DNA from: an uncultured Collinsella sp.
GTDB taxonomy: Bacteria > Actinomycetota > Coriobacteriia > Coriobacteriales > Coriobacteriaceae
Direction of reading: 5' to 3'
Length of the DNA stretch: 9,842 bases
Assembly (NCBI GenBank): GCA_902495955.1
Contig: CABUZE010000019.1
Coordinates: forward strand, 1-9,842
This document shows positions 1-6,432 of the stretch, one piece after another. The notes under the pieces are model-generated. The model had not been told where the DNA came from, searched no databases, and was given only the letters and a program-made list of their open reading frames with translations. The translations under genes were made by a program, and so were the position numbers. Each line of letters starts with the position of its first letter. Within the stretch, counting starts at the first letter, position 1.

Positions 1-350
1 CCGATAACGACATCCTGGTCGTTATCGGGGAGCTTGTCCTCATCGGTAAGCTCCATCATGGGGCGATCGAGGATGTCGGTGCGGTGATCGCCGGTGATAA
101 CGGTAAGGTTGGGTCCGCTCATGACATAGTCGCCGATGTGAATTTTCGCCCGGGTTGTGAGCAGCGTTGCTCCAGGGCCAAGGTACACGTCATGGCCCAT
201 GTAGATATTGCCCGCTCCGGCAATCTCGCTGCGGCGGCCCAGGGTCACGTTCTTGCCGCAAGCAGTAAAGGAGCGGCGCAACGAGGGCATTAGAAGAAGC
301 TTGTTATAGGCACGTGAGACACCGTCAAGAATCTTGTAGACAAGACCCAT
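1..350 (-). CDS. Hexapeptide-repeat acetyltransferase (WbbJ/CatB-like), 3' end cut by window edge
   Basis: Partial protein starting MGLVYKILDG; about 116 residues are visible and the C-terminus lies off the left edge. After a basic/hydrophobic N-terminus, residues 32-85 read as left-handed beta-helix hexapeptide turns (GKNVTLGRRSEIAG, NIYMGHDVYLGPGA, KIHIGDYVMSGPN). They are followed by GDHRTD, whose His89 sits where this acyltransferase family has its catalytic histidine. Family members transfer acetyl from acetyl-CoA to a sugar hydroxyl or amino group. In a polysaccharide operon the likely job is O-acetylating a repeat-unit sugar or nucleotide sugar, but the substrate cannot be read from sequence. 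The ATG lies 2 bases after the TAG of the 2-epimerase gene, and its GGAAGG ribosome site is inside that gene's 3' end, so it is the next gene of the same operon. The family call is solid; the substrate is unknown. Confidence 0.85.
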   Translation of the reverse strand, partial: MGLVYKILDGVSRAYNKLLLMPSLRRSFTACGKNVTLGRRSEIAGAGNIYMGHDVYLGPGATLLTTRAKIHIGDYVMSGPNLTVITGDHRTDILDRPMMELTDEDKLPDNDQDVVI

Positions 351-352
351 GG

Positions 353-1534
353 CTAAACCTTCCTCCACACCATCTTGTCCACCACGCCGGTGTAGCTCTG
401 GATGATCTTGACCACCTTGGTGGACACGGTCTCGTCGGCGTAATCGGGGACGGGCGCCTCGGGCAGCGACCCCTCCGCGTCGAGCTCGACGGCGGTGTGG
501 ACGGCCTGGAGCAGGCCCCGCTCGCTGATGCCGGCCAACGTGAAGCAGGCCTTGTCCAGGGCCTCGGGGCGCTCGGTGGAGGTGCGGATGCAAACGGCCG
601 GGAACGGGCGGCCGATACTCGCGAAGAAGCTGGACTCCTCGGGCAGGGTGCCGGAGTCGGAGACAACGGCGAAGGCGTTCATCTGCAGGCAGTTGTAGTC
701 GTGGAAGCCCATAGGTTCGTGCATACGCACGCGCGGGTCAAGCTTGAACCCGGTGGCCTCCAGGCGCTTGCGGGAGCGCGGGTGGCAGGAGTACAGGATC
801 GGCATGTCGTACTTCTCGGCCAGCGCGTTGATGGCGGTAAACAGACTCGTGAAGTTCGCCTCGGTGTCGATGTTCTCCTCGCGGTGGGCGGACAGCAGCA
901 TGTAGCGCTTGGGCTCCAGCCCGAGCTCGGTAAGGACGTCCGACGCCTCGATCTTGTCCAGGTTGGCGCGCAGGACCTCGGCCATGGGAGAACCCGTGAC
1001 GTAGGTGCGCTCGGGGGCGCAGCCGGTGTCCTTGAGGTAGCGGCGGGCGTGCTCGGAGTAGGCCAGGTTGACGTCGGAGATCACGTCGACGATGCGGCGG
1101 TTGGTCTCCTCGGGCAGGCACTCGTCCTTGCAGCGGTTGCCCGCCTCCATGTGGAAGATGGGGATGTGCAGGCGCTTTGCCGCGATGGCGGACAGGCAGC
1201 TGTTGGTGTCGCCCAGGATCAGCAGCGCGTCGGGCTTAACCTCTACCATGAGCTTGTAGCTCGCGGCGATGATGTTGCCCACCGTCTCTCCTAGGTCCGC
1301 GCCCACGGCGTCCAGGTAGACGTCCGGGTCGTCCAGCGACAGGTCGCGGAAGAAGATGCCGTTGAGCGTGTAGTCGTAGTTCTGCCCGGTGTGAGCCAGC
1401 AGGCAGTCGAAGTGGCGGCGGCACTTCTTGATGACCTCGGAAAGGCGGATGACCTCGGGGCGGGTCCCCACGATGATGAGCAGCTTCAGGCGGCCGTCGT
1501 CCTCGAATGCGATATCGGAATAGTCCTTGCCCAT
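353..1534 (-). CDS. capG: UDP-N-acetylglucosamine 2-epimerase family, CapG/WbjD type (UDP-L-FucNAc-forming)
   Basis: A 393-residue non-hydrolysing UDP-HexNAc 2-epimerase of the GT-B fold. Signature blocks are present in order: GTRPEVIRL (23-31), GDTNS (108-112), HMEAGNR (128-134), PEETNRR (141-147), SAHREEN (215-221) and SDSGTLPEES (292-301). The enzyme inverts C2 of a UDP-HexNAc. On its own it would suggest UDP-GlcNAc/UDP-ManNAc interconversion. Because it directly follows the CapE and CapF genes, the better reading is the last step of UDP-N-acetyl-L-fucosamine synthesis (UDP-6-deoxy-L-TalNAc to UDP-L-FucNAc), as in Staphylococcus Cap5G and Pseudomonas WbjD. I chose the ATG at 1534 because a strong GAGGAGGT precedes it, 4 bases after the upstream stop; an in-frame start 45 bases further out would give an unrelated proline/threonine-rich tail overlapping that gene. 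Size is close to the family's roughly 375 residues. Confidence 0.92.
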   Translation of the reverse strand: MGKDYSDIAFEDDGRLKLLIIVGTRPEVIRLSEVIKKCRRHFDCLLAHTGQNYDYTLNGIFFRDLSLDDPDVYLDAVGADLGETVGNIIAASYKLMVEVKPDALLILGDTNSCLSAIAAKRLHIPIFHMEAGNRCKDECLPEETNRRIVDVISDVNLAYSEHARRYLKDTGCAPERTYVTGSPMAEVLRANLDKIEASDVLTELGLEPKRYMLLSAHREENIDTEANFTSLFTAINALAEKYDMPILYSCHPRSRKRLEATGFKLDPRVRMHEPMGFHDYNCLQMNAFAVVSDSGTLPEESSFFASIGRPFPAVCIRTSTERPEALDKACFTLAGISERGLLQAVHTAVELDAEGSLPEAPVPDYADETVSTKVVKIIQSYTGVVDKMVWRKV

Positions 1535-1538
1535 GCGG

Positions 1539-2756
1539 CTAGACCTCCTCGTAGTAGGTGTCGGGGTTCTCGGGGTCAAATGGCTCGTTGGCCCACATGA
1601 CCGTCACGAGGTCCTCCGTGTCGGACAGGTTAGTGATGGAGTGCGTGTAGCCGGGGATCATCTCCACGGCGCGCATGTCGGACCCCGAGACGACATACTC
1701 GTCGACGGGGAACGGGTTGCCCTCGGCGTTCTCCCCCACCTTCCTCAACTTGATGCTCGCGGTGCCGGACACCACCAGGAACCTCTCCCACTTACTCATG
1801 TGCCAGTGGTTGCCCTTGGTGATGCCGGGCTTCGAAACGTTGATGGAAACCTGCCCGCGCTCCGGCGAGCGCAGGAACTCGGTGAACGAGCCGCGGTCAT
1901 CGACATTAGGCTTGAGGCCGTAGGCGAAGTGCCCCGGCTCGTAGTAGGACAGGAACGTGCTCCAGAGCTTCTTGGAGAAGGACCCCTCCGAAAGGTCGGG
2001 GACGGCAAGCGTCTCGCGGCTGTCGCGGAAGCAGCCCAGCAGGTAGACGATCTCGCCCAGGGACTTCACGTCGGTGTCGGGGACGTAGCAGAACCCGTCA
2101 CCGTCGACGCGCTCCAGCCCCTCGTAGCCGCAGCGGTGCTCCTGCCCCAGCAGGGCGCCCAGCATCTCGTCCACGAGGTCGTCGATGTAGAGGAGCTCGA
2201 GCTCCACTGAGGGGTCGTTGACGGTGTAGGGGCGGCCGTTCGCGATGGCGTCGCAGAAGGTCGCCACCGCTGAGTTATAGCGCGGGCGGCACCATTTGCC
2301 GTACAGGTTCGGGAAGCGGTAGATGAGCACGGGGGCGCCGGTGCGCTCCGAATACTCGCGGAAGAGGCCCTCCCCCGCGAGCTTCGACTCGCCGTAGACC
2401 GAGCCCTCGAAGCGGCCCGACAGGCTCGCCTGCGCGGAGCTGGAGAGCATGACGGGGCACCTGTTGCCGTGGCGCTCCAAGGTGTCCAGCAGCGTGGAGG
2501 CGAACCCGAAGTTGCCCTCCATGAACTCCGACTGGTCCTCGGGGCGGTTGACGCCGGCCAGGTTGAAGACGAAGTCGGCTCGGGAACAGTAGTCCTCCAA
2601 GTCCGCGGGCGTCGAGTCGACGTCGTACTCCATGACCTCGAGGGGAAGGAGGGGCTGGTATTTCTCGCGGCGGTCCTTGCCGTCCCTTATGTTCTTGAGG
2701 GCGCAGCAGAGGTTCCTGCCGACGAAGCCCTTGGCACCGGTGACGAGTACGCGCAC
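1539..2756 (-). CDS. capF: CapF/WbjC bifunctional reductase: NAD(P)-binding SDR domain plus C-terminal cupin
   Basis: 405 residues in two domains. The N-terminal extended short-chain dehydrogenase has the nucleotide-binding motif GAKGFVG (7-13) and the catalytic Y-x3-K at Tyr121/Lys125 (VYGESKLAGE). The C-terminal cupin (about 275-405) carries the CapF hallmark KGNHWHMSKWERFLVVSG (314-331) and PGYTHSITN (368-376). His317, His319, Glu324 and His372 are the probable metal ligands. In Staphylococcus CapF the cupin epimerises C3 of the CapE product and the SDR domain reduces C4 with NADPH, giving UDP-6-deoxy-L-TalNAc. The start is GTG, one base after the TAG of the preceding gene, with only a weak upstream GAGGCG, so translation probably relies on coupling. 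It is somewhat longer than the roughly 370-residue staphylococcal protein. Flanking CapE and CapG homologues make the assignment firm. Confidence 0.93.
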   Translation of the reverse strand: MRVLVTGAKGFVGRNLCCALKNIRDGKDRREKYQPLLPLEVMEYDVDSTPADLEDYCSRADFVFNLAGVNRPEDQSEFMEGNFGFASTLLDTLERHGNRCPVMLSSSAQASLSGRFEGSVYGESKLAGEGLFREYSERTGAPVLIYRFPNLYGKWCRPRYNSAVATFCDAIANGRPYTVNDPSVELELLYIDDLVDEMLGALLGQEHRCGYEGLERVDGDGFCYVPDTDVKSLGEIVYLLGCFRDSRETLAVPDLSEGSFSKKLWSTFLSYYEPGHFAYGLKPNVDDRGSFTEFLRSPERGQVSINVSKPGITKGNHWHMSKWERFLVVSGTASIKLRKVGENAEGNPFPVDEYVVSGSDMRAVEMIPGYTHSITNLSDTEDLVTVMWANEPFDPENPDTYYEEV

Positions 2757-2757
2757 C

Positions 2758-3816
2758 CTACTGCACCGCCTCGTGCTCGCGGCCCTCGAGCGCCAGCCGC
2801 ACGTACTCGGCGGTCTTGATCTTGGCGATGGTGCCCTCCACGTCGAGCCTCTCGGTGTTGTGGGAGGTGTAGGACTCGTCGGCCTGGGTCTCCACCTCGC
2901 CGTCCACGACGAACTTGTCGTAGTTCAGGTCGCGCGAGTCGCAGGCCACGCGGTAGTAGCCGCCCATGTCCTCGGCGCGCAGGCGCGCCTCGCGGGTCAT
3001 GAGGGTCTCGAAGAGCTTCTCGCCGTGGCGGGTGCCGATGACCTGGGTGCCCACGCGGCCGAAGACCTCCTGCACGGCCTCGGCGAGGTCGCCGATGGTC
3101 GACGCCGGCGCCTTCTGGATGAACAGGTCGCCGGGGTTGGCGTGTTCGAAGGCGAACTGCACAAGGTCGACCGCCTCGTCCAGGTTCATGAGGAAGCGGG
3201 TCATGTTGGGGTCGGTGACCGTGAGCGGCTCGCCCTTGCGGATGCGGTCGATGAACAGCGGGATGACGCTGCCGCGCGAGCACATGACGTTGCCGTAGCG
3301 GGTGCAGCAGATGGTGGTGCGGCCGGCGCCGTTGCGGGCGTTGGCGTAGATGATGGACTCCATCATCGCCTTGGACTTGCCCATGGCGTTGATGGGGTAT
3401 GCCGCCTTGTCGGTGGAAAGGCACACGACGCGGTCCACGCCCTCGTCGATTGCGGCGTGCAGCACGTTGTCCGTGCCGATGACGTTGGTGCGCACGGCCT
3501 CCATGGGGAAGAACTCGCAGGAGGGCACCTGCTTGAGGGCGGCGGCGTGGAAGATGTAGTCCACGCCGTGCATGGCGTCGCGCACCGACTGGGCGTTGCG
3601 GACGTCACCGATGAAGAAGCGCACCTTGGAGGCGAGCTCGGGCGACCTCTCCTGCAGGCGGTGGCGCATGTCGTCCTGCTTCTTCTCGTCGCGGGAGAAG
3701 ATGCGGATCTCGGCCAGGTCGGTGTTCATGAAGTGCTTGAGCACGGTGTTGCCGAACGATCCGGTGCCGCCCGTGATCATCAGGGTCTTGTCTTTAAAGG
3801 TGGTCGAATCGTTCAT
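2758..3816 (-). CDS. capE: CapE/WbjB UDP-GlcNAc 4,6-dehydratase/5-epimerase
   Basis: 352-residue extended SDR enzyme of the polysaccharide-biosynthesis CapD/FlaA1 family. It has the Rossmann motif GGTGSFG (16-22), IFSRDEKKQDDMRH (39-52), the conserved HAAALKQVPSCE (90-101) and STDKAAYPIN (134-143). The position usually held by the catalytic tyrosine of Y-x3-K is methionine here (Met145-x3-Lys149, MGKSK), which I recall as a trait of the CapE branch rather than a defect. The reaction takes UDP-GlcNAc to the 4-keto-6-deoxy UDP sugar with C5 inversion, the entry step to UDP-L-FucNAc. There is no transmembrane segment, so this is the soluble form. The ATG directly abuts the TAG of the preceding gene and has a good AGGAAGG site. 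Its GC content is clearly higher than that gene's (one 60-base line counted by hand was 72%). Confidence 0.93.
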   Translation of the reverse strand: MNDSTTFKDKTLMITGGTGSFGNTVLKHFMNTDLAEIRIFSRDEKKQDDMRHRLQERSPELASKVRFFIGDVRNAQSVRDAMHGVDYIFHAAALKQVPSCEFFPMEAVRTNVIGTDNVLHAAIDEGVDRVVCLSTDKAAYPINAMGKSKAMMESIIYANARNGAGRTTICCTRYGNVMCSRGSVIPLFIDRIRKGEPLTVTDPNMTRFLMNLDEAVDLVQFAFEHANPGDLFIQKAPASTIGDLAEAVQEVFGRVGTQVIGTRHGEKLFETLMTREARLRAEDMGGYYRVACDSRDLNYDKFVVDGEVETQADESYTSHNTERLDVEGTIAKIKTAEYVRLALEGREHEAVQ

Positions 3817-4593
3817 CTATTTGCCTTCCTTACGTTTGGCTTTTGTAAACTGGTAAAAGAGAAATTTCGTATTAGTTACGAGGTATCGTTTGAAAAGCCG
3901 CTTCGGCTCTTGAATAAGTCTGTATAGCCACTCGAGACTCAGGTTTTGCATCCACATCGGCGCCTCTGGCACCACGCCGGCGAGAACGTTGAACGCTCCG
4001 CCAACACCGATCATTAACGGTTGTGGCCCTCCCTTGAGCTCGTGCATAAGAACTTCTTGACGGGGCGCGCCAAGAGCAATCCATGCGAAGTCTGCATCCG
4101 AATCAGCGATACGTCGCGAAAGGTCTCGCTTCTCGCTGTCGGAGAGCGGTCGGAAAACCGAAGGCTCCATGCCAGCGATTTCCAGGCCTGGATATTCCTC
4201 TTGAAGTGAATTTTTGAGAGCGTCGAGATTCTTCTGCTCGTTACCGTAGAAGTAATGGCTCCATCCTTGCTGCAAGGAAATATTGAATATCTCTCGCATC
4301 AGATCGGGTCCAGTTACACGCCCCATAGACTCTATTGTTTTACGTCCGACGACAGATAAAGGCTTGCCGTCGGGAACGGACATGAGGGAGTCAGCTTGGC
4401 AGGCCCAATAGGAAGGGTCGTCATGGGCCATAACCGAGGTATGAGCATTGGAAACGCAAATATATTCGCCATGTAGCTCATCTATATGGCGAGTGAGAAA
4501 CTCGACACACTCAGACATATTGGTTCCCGTGATCGGAACATCGATTACGGGAACGCGCTTGAGCTCAACGAATTTAGAATAGTCCTGAAGCAT
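3817..4593 (-). CDS. WecG/TagA/CpsF family glycosyltransferase (GT26)
   Basis: 258 residues. Motifs in order: SNAHTSV (48-54), PDGKPLSVVGR (74-84; Asp75 is the likely catalytic base), RVTGPDLM (92-99), FYGN (115-118), LGAPRQE (174-180), GVGGAFNVLAG (196-206) and the C-terminal appendage APMWMQNLSLEWLYRL with EPKRLFKRYL. Family members add a HexNAc-type sugar, such as ManNAc or ManNAcA, to an undecaprenyl-PP-linked first sugar at the inner membrane face, and the basic C-terminal tail mediates membrane association. The family's usual Arg-Ala-Pro before WMQ reads Glu-Ala-Pro here. I chose the ATG at 4593: it overlaps the upstream TAA (TAATG) and lies 9 bases after AAGGG, whereas the GTG at 4599 is too close to that site. 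The gene is AT-richer than its neighbours (hand-counted 60-base lines from 33 to 57% GC), suggesting separate ancestry. Donor sugar unknown. Confidence 0.9.
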   Translation of the reverse strand: MLQDYSKFVELKRVPVIDVPITGTNMSECVEFLTRHIDELHGEYICVSNAHTSVMAHDDPSYWACQADSLMSVPDGKPLSVVGRKTIESMGRVTGPDLMREIFNISLQQGWSHYFYGNEQKNLDALKNSLQEEYPGLEIAGMEPSVFRPLSDSEKRDLSRRIADSDADFAWIALGAPRQEVLMHELKGGPQPLMIGVGGAFNVLAGVVPEAPMWMQNLSLEWLYRLIQEPKRLFKRYLVTNTKFLFYQFTKAKRKEGK

Positions 4594-5354
4594 TAGCACG
4601 CACCCTTACCGGTGATGACCTCGATCACTGTGAGGACAACGATCTTGAGGTCGGTAAAAATGCCCCGGTTGGCGATGTACTCCAGGTCTCGGCGGACCAT
4701 GCCGTCGAACCCGGTCGAATTGCGCTCCGTCACCTGCCACCAGCCGGTAATTCCCGGCTTCACGGCCAGGCGCTGCAGGTCGTACTCGGTGTACTCGGCC
4801 ACCTCGTTGGGCAGCGGCGGCCTGGGCCCGACTACGGACATCTGGCCCAGGAACACGTTCAGGAACTGCGGGAACTCGTCGATGGAGTGCTTGCGGATGA
4901 ACTTGCCGATCTTGGTGACGCGCGGGTCATCCCTCATCTTGAACATGGCGCCGGCGATCTCGTTCTGCCCCTTGAGCTCGGCGAGGCGCTCGTCGGCGTC
5001 CTTGTACATGCTGCGGAACTTCCACATGCGGAAGGTGGACAGGCTGCCGTCGCGGTGGGTCTGGCCCACGCGGATCTGGCTGTAGAACGGGTTGCCCTCA
5101 CTCTCCAGGCGAATGGCCGCCCCCAGTACCAGACTGGGTATGGCGATGACGGCCAGCACGCAGCCGCTGAACACGATGTCGAAGGCGCGCTTGGCTGTGC
5201 GGTAGGCAAGGCGCGAGTTGTCCCAGTCCTTCACGGCCTGCATGGCCTTGTAGCGAATGCTCGAGTCGCCGCCGCTCATGGCTTGGGCAACCAGCGAGGC
5301 CCCTACCGGCGCTTCTACTGAATTTTCAGTTTTGTCTGACACTATTTCTTTCAA
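4593..5354 (-). CDS. Undecaprenyl-phosphate sugar phosphotransferase (monotopic phosphoglycosyl transferase)
   Basis: 253 residues. A hydrophilic N-terminus (1-55) is followed by one membrane segment (about 59-82) and the bacterial sugar-transferase core: FRMWKFRSMYKDAD (108-121), DPRVTKIGKFIRKHSIDEFPQ (143-163) with the Asp159-Glu160 dyad, SVVGPRPPLPNE (173-184), KPGITGWWQV (199-208) and RRDLEYI (221-227). Family enzymes (WbaP C-terminal domain, WcaJ, PglC) move a sugar-1-phosphate from a UDP sugar to undecaprenyl phosphate and so start the repeat unit. It lacks the extra N-terminal helices of full WbaP. The start is uncertain. TTG at 5354 is given; GTG at 5342 is an alternative. The best ribosome site, GGGAGGA (5378-5384), is 23 bases upstream of TTG, but a TCCCC/GGGGA hairpin between them could bring it to about 7-8 bases. 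Last base overlaps the next gene. Confidence 0.92.
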   Translation of the reverse strand: MKEIVSDKTENSVEAPVGASLVAQAMSGGDSSIRYKAMQAVKDWDNSRLAYRTAKRAFDIVFSGCVLAVIAIPSLVLGAAIRLESEGNPFYSQIRVGQTHRDGSLSTFRMWKFRSMYKDADERLAELKGQNEIAGAMFKMRDDPRVTKIGKFIRKHSIDEFPQFLNVFLGQMSVVGPRPPLPNEVAEYTEYDLQRLAVKPGITGWWQVTERNSTGFDGMVRRDLEYIANRGIFTDLKIVVLTVIEVITGKGAC

Positions 5355-5361
5355 GTCAACG

Positions 5362-5384
5362 TCCCCGCCCCCGGGGATCCTCCC
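5362..5384 (-). promoter_or_regulatory. Distant Shine-Dalgarno with a spacer hairpin before the phosphoglycosyl transferase
   Basis: On the minus strand GGGAGGA (5384-5378) is followed at once by TCCCC-GGGGGC-GGGGA (5377-5362), a 5-bp all-strong hairpin, then 7 bases to the TTG at 5354. Without folding, the spacing is too long for normal initiation. With the hairpin formed, the effective distance is about 7-8 bases. This is an inference from pairing only. Confidence 0.35.
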
Positions 5385-5409
5385 TGTCCCGTTAAACAGT
5401 CGCCTGCAA

Positions 5410-5955
5410 CTAGGCGATCGCCTTTTTAAGGTTCCGCATGACGCGCTGCTCGGCTGAAAGCACGGCTAGGCCAACGCGCGTAGTTACGCGCCGGCCGCAA
5501 AGGTCGAGCTCCAAATAAGCAGTGCTCTTGCGTCTGTTAATGTTTTTGATAAGGCCCTCGTGGCCCAGCAGCGGACCTGCCGTCACTACGACCTGGTCGC
5601 CGTCTTTTAGGGCCTCGCTCATGGGCACTACGCGGTCTCCCCTATGCGTAAAGCTGCCGATGAGCTGGACCTCTTCTTTTGCCAGCGGCACAAACTGACC
5701 GTCCTGGGATAGCACCCGGGCAAAGTCGTCCATGCACAGCAGATACTGTTGCACGGTGCGGGGATCTGCCGTATCGCAGATAAGGTAACCGGGAAAGAGC
5801 GGCTTGGTCGTGTTGACCCATTCGCCGTGAACTTTAATCTCGGTTTGAAATTGGGGATAAAAGAGCTCCTGCATGGCACCTGTCGGTAGCACGTGCTCAA
5901 TGCGCTCGCGCATTATGTCTTCGCGACCGTTAATGACCTGGATCACATACCACAC
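5410..5955 (-). CDS. loaP: LoaP-like NusG paralogue, transcription antiterminator of the polysaccharide operon
   Basis: 181 residues beginning MWYVIQVINGRE, the usual NGN-domain opening. KPLFPGYLI (51-59) is the conserved NusG-family segment, and a KOW domain follows (about 119-150; GDQVVVTAGPLLGHEGLIKNIN). Specialised NusG paralogues (LoaP, RfaH, UpxY) ride on RNA polymerase and suppress termination or pausing in long operons, typically being encoded first in the operon they control. Here the gene is first in the polysaccharide operon, which fits that role; housekeeping NusG would be expected beside secE and ribosomal genes. I chose GTG at 5955 because AAGGGG (5965-5970) lies 9 bases upstream. 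The in-frame GTG codons at 5964 and 5961 sit against that site and would add residues before the conserved WYV. A long structured leader precedes the gene. LoaP versus another paralogue subfamily is not settled. Confidence 0.88.
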   Translation of the reverse strand: MWYVIQVINGREDIMRERIEHVLPTGAMQELFYPQFQTEIKVHGEWVNTTKPLFPGYLICDTADPRTVQQYLLCMDDFARVLSQDGQFVPLAKEEVQLIGSFTHRGDRVVPMSEALKDGDQVVVTAGPLLGHEGLIKNINRRKSTAYLELDLCGRRVTTRVGLAVLSAEQRVMRNLKKAIA

Positions 5956-5984
5956 GAGCACCACCCCCTTGCTGTCTTACGTGT

Positions 5985-6058
5985 GGCTCACGGGGTTTGG
6001 GTATGGCTTCGCCAGGGCGCTTAGTGCGCGAAGGCGCTCCATATTCAAACCCTGAGCC
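5985..6058 (-). other. Long imperfect hairpin in the antiterminator leader (hairpin D)
   Basis: Four paired blocks nest symmetrically: 6053-6058 with 5985-5990 (GGCTCA/TGAGCC), 6046-6052 with 5993-5999 (GGGTTTG/CAAACCC), 6039-6043 with 6002-6006 (TATGG/CCATA) and 6028-6033 with 6007-6012 (CTTCGC/GCGAAG). That is 24 base pairs broken by small internal loops. It ends about 15 bases before the AAGGGG ribosome site. No uridine run follows, so it is not a standard terminator. It could act on translation, pausing or antiterminator loading. Pairing also works on the plus strand, so the strand is assigned from the gene it precedes. Confidence 0.6.
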
Positions 6059-6118
6059 CAGTTAGACAAGCACGTGGCTCTGCCCCACCGTGAACGGTAT
6101 GTATGAGTGCAGTGGCTA

Positions 6119-6155
6119 GAGTCGCGGACGTGTATCGCAAAAATGCCCGCGACTC
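6119..6155 (-). other. Leader hairpin C, 9-bp perfect stem
   Basis: GAGTCGCGG (6119-6127) and CCGCGACTC (6147-6155) form a perfect 9-bp GC-rich stem with a 19-base loop. It directly abuts hairpin B in the same non-coding leader. No T-run follows on either strand; the only T-run is inside the loop on the minus strand. Confidence 0.6.
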
Positions 6156-6215
6156 CAGCTGGCTGCGTGCGGCCCAGTCAAGCGGGTACAAAACTGGACC
6201 GCACGCAAACAGCTG
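6156..6215 (-). other. Leader hairpin B, 14-bp stem extended by 6 bp
   Basis: Bases 6165-6178 pair with 6193-6206 over 14 positions around a 14-base loop. The single non-Watson-Crick position is G-U on the minus-strand RNA but would be A-C on the plus strand, which favours function in the minus-strand transcript. After a 3x3 internal loop the stem continues as CAGCTG/CAGCTG (6156-6161 with 6210-6215). It is one of the strongest local folds in the window and sits in the leader of the antiterminator gene. LoaP proteins are reported to bind an RNA hairpin in the leader of their target operon, so this is a candidate target. Confidence 0.6.
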
Positions 6216-6420
6216 CAGGACTGCTGCAATTTGTCATGCAATATCGATTCGAATGAACAGCTTGCACATAGACAGGAACAAAGTCATTCGATGCGAAACG
6301 CATTACGAGGCTATTGGAGCTCGTGGTTTTTCTGACACCGCCGTTACGGCCGGATGCTGATCGACCCTGCGCTTTGCGGCTTGCTGGAGCCGTGAGCACA
6401 GTTGAACCCATGTAACGTTA

Positions 6421-6432
6421 ATTATCCTAGCA
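6421..6432 (-). promoter_or_regulatory. Possible extended -10 promoter of the polysaccharide operon
   Basis: The minus strand reads TGCTAGGATAAT: TG, one base, then TAGGAT (TAnnnT pattern), an extended -10. No good -35 is seen at 16-18 bases (AACGTA at the 17-base spacing). Transcription from here would give a leader of about 460 bases carrying hairpins B, C and D. This is the best candidate between the tRNA terminator and the antiterminator gene, but it is weak. Confidence 0.35.

Noticed and set aside
314..1294. Long plus-strand open frame opposite the 2-epimerase gene
   Set aside because: It is a shadow in GC-rich DNA, rich in Val/Gly/Ala/His/Gln with no family motif, while the opposite strand carries a complete set of epimerase motifs.
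3250..3260. Missing catalytic Tyr in the CapE homologue as evidence of an inactive enzyme (the affected MGKSK motif lies at about 3370-3384)
   Set aside because: Methionine at this position is, to my knowledge, typical of the CapE branch, and the rest of the motif set is intact.
2632..3927. 431-residue plus-strand open frame opposite the CapE gene
   Set aside because: Low-complexity composition and no recognisable motif; it spans gene boundaries that are fully explained on the minus strand.
5361..5384. CCCGGGGATCC-like string suggesting a cloning-vector polylinker
   Set aside because: Only two adjacent restriction-like palindromes, embedded in a natural gene junction with flanking genes in register; coincidence in GC-rich sequence.
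6119..6215. Leader hairpins B and C as intrinsic terminators
   Set aside because: No T-run follows either stem on either strand; the only T5 is inside the loop of hairpin C.
6335..6342. GGCGGTGT on the minus strand as an ops/JUMPstart element
   Set aside because: Matches only 6 of 8 bases of the ops core GGCGGTAG, and ops is a proteobacterial RfaH signal; likely chance in GC-rich DNA.
6178..6411. 77-residue minus-strand open frame in the antiterminator leader, considered as a leader peptide
   Set aside because: No ribosome site near its ATG, no motif, and its 3' end runs into the 14-bp hairpin, which better explains the sequence.
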